A stretch of DNA of 64,000 nt, taken from positions 268,265-332,264 of the forward strand of contig VWZL01002221.1 of the NCBI GenBank assembly GCA_013396915.1. Direction: 5' to 3'. The notes beneath the pieces were generated by a model. That model was not told the origin of the DNA, ran no database searches, and was given only the letters and a program-made list of their open reading frames with translations. The stretch is from Stercorarius parasiticus. Taxonomy: Eukaryota; Chordata; Aves; Charadriiformes; Stercorariidae. Position 1 is the first letter of the stretch, and every line of letters begins with the position of its first letter. The translations under genes were made by a program, and so were the position numbers. Below, piece by piece: positions 62,915-64,000 of the stretch.

Positions 62915-63983
62915 GTAAGTAGGGAGTCTGGAGCAGATGTTTTGTGCATTTTCCTGAACGAAGTATCTTTTTTACAGTTGTTTGCAATCCTGGGAAGTGG
63001 ACTGGATTTGATGGCTCAGCTAGTCCTCCTCCAAAACCATGTTTTTATTTTGCAAAGTACATCTTTATGACTCACAATCAGATGCCTTGCACATGACAGC
63101 TCTGTGACTGTTGTGAAAAAGTGATGAAGAAATTTTCATTTAAATATTCACAGTAAAGATTTTTGTAAGCCCTGAATTAATTTTCTATCTCCAAAAAACT
63201 ACGTAAGGAATATCTGCCTCAGTGGGAAGGTGAGGATACTCCATGCACAGAAACAAAGAATTTTGGTATTCTTTTTCCATGTTTCTACTGCAGGAATTTA
63301 GAGTTATTTTTATGACAAGAAAAACACAGAAGGTAATAGATAGCCATCAAAACCTTAACAAAACCACTTTATTTTAAACAATAGATTCTGTGAATAGATT
63401 CTGATCAACTTGTTTTACAGAGGTAATTTTGCAGACTGACACAGAACAGTCATTTATTTATGCCAGTGTAATTTATAATATAAACATGAATTATGTAACT
63501 TTTAAGCCATTCAATCTATTTCTTTGCCAGAGTGTTCTCCATTGTATATGCACAAACATTTTGTCCATTGTTTTGTGAGATCATTCCCAAGGAAAATACA
63601 TCTCTCTGTCAAGAACTCTTCTTTGATTATTCATTCTAAATTTTGCCTTTCATATTTTCATCCCTCTGCTCGTTTTTACACCTCTTTTCATTATGCTGTA
63701 AAATTTGACTGTGCTCCTGGTTGACTGCGCTCCTGGTTGACTGCAACCTTCGATAACAGTCTGCTAGCACGTTTCCTCCTCTTTAACCAAGCTATAATAT
63801 TTAGCCTTTCTCATAAACTAGTCCCTCACTGCTACTGTGGCCCATCACTGAACATTCTGGTGTCCATCTGTATTATATATCAGTTAGGTGCCTTGAGATA
63901 TGTCCATTAATACAGATATTGCACTATGTGTATATATTACAATACGTACCAAAACCCCCGAAGAGAGGAATTTTTTAACATGT
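62915..63983. other. AT-rich stretch, short tandem only
   Basis: Nothing is supported apart from the 16-bp tandem at 63706-63744. Confidence 0.6.
63706..63744. repeat. 16-bp tandem repeat, about 2.4 copies
   Basis: tgactgtgctcctggt, then tgactgcgctcctggt, then the partial unit tgactgc. Confidence 0.9.
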
Positions 63984-64000
63984 TGTCCTGGTTTGAGGTA
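63984..64000 (+). mobile_element. 5' terminus of an ERV LTR, cut by the window edge
   Basis: The last 17 bases, TGTCCTGGTTTGAGGTA, are identical to the minus-strand start of the LTR at 24089-24073. This is a characteristic avian LTR start, so a plus-strand LTR of the same type probably continues beyond the window. Confidence 0.65.

Noticed and set aside
1..64000. CRISPR arrays, operons, ribosome-binding sites, phage genes
   Set aside because: The repeat content is that of a bird nuclear genome; no prokaryotic feature was seen.

Overview
The window looks like AT-rich, gene-poor nuclear DNA from a bird. The main evidence is its interspersed repeats. There are CR1 LINE 3' ends carrying the characteristic avian tail (a run resembling 'ggtcccttccaacc' followed by 'attctgtgattctgtga'). 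There are also endogenous-retrovirus LTRs of types I recognise from bird genomes, with termini such as TGTCCTGGTTTGAGGTA. I cannot name the species; the LTR types make me lean towards Neoaves, but that is recognition, not a computed result. Two assembly gaps occur, at 6563-6875 and 22940-22973.

No complete protein-coding gene can be supported. Most of the window is probably intergenic or deep intronic. The only host-gene signals are weak. There is a candidate terminal coding exon on + at 49557-49818 (acceptor, 87-codon frame, stop, then AATAAA at 49928). There is a candidate 3' terminal exon on - at 41537-41035 (strong acceptor, then AATAAA at 41061-41056). There is a possible decayed coding-like block on - at about 3.4-6.0 kb. 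Two further splice-bounded open segments lie near 24.4 kb and 62.8 kb.

Layout: 0-2.2 kb ends in a truncated minus-strand LTR joined to an old CR1. 3.4-6.0 kb is the unexplained coding-like block. 6.4-7.1 kb is a CpG-rich patch broken by a gap. 15.2 kb holds a CR1 tail. 23.28-24.09 kb is a nearly complete minus-strand LTR. 30.05-30.45 and 33.84-34.80 kb hold very old CR1-like LINE fossils. 41-42 kb is the possible 3' end of a minus-strand transcript. 42.4-42.9 kb is a young CR1 with its ORF2 C-terminus still open. 43.0-43.2 kb is an old interspersed repeat. 46.72-46.79 kb is a striking 73-nt near-perfect hairpin. 47.68-48.26 kb is a minus-strand LTR. 49.6 kb is the candidate exon. 50.4 kb is a polypurine/G4 tract. 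53.6-55.0 kb is a GC- and TG-rich repeat block with a CR1 inside. The last 17 bases (63984-64000) match the 5' terminus of the LTR at 24.09 kb, so another copy probably begins at the window edge.

The most interesting items are the 46.7 kb hairpin, the CpG-rich patch at the first gap, the candidate 49.6 kb exon, and the coding-like minus-strand block at 3.4-6.0 kb. I found no convincing novel multi-gene system.
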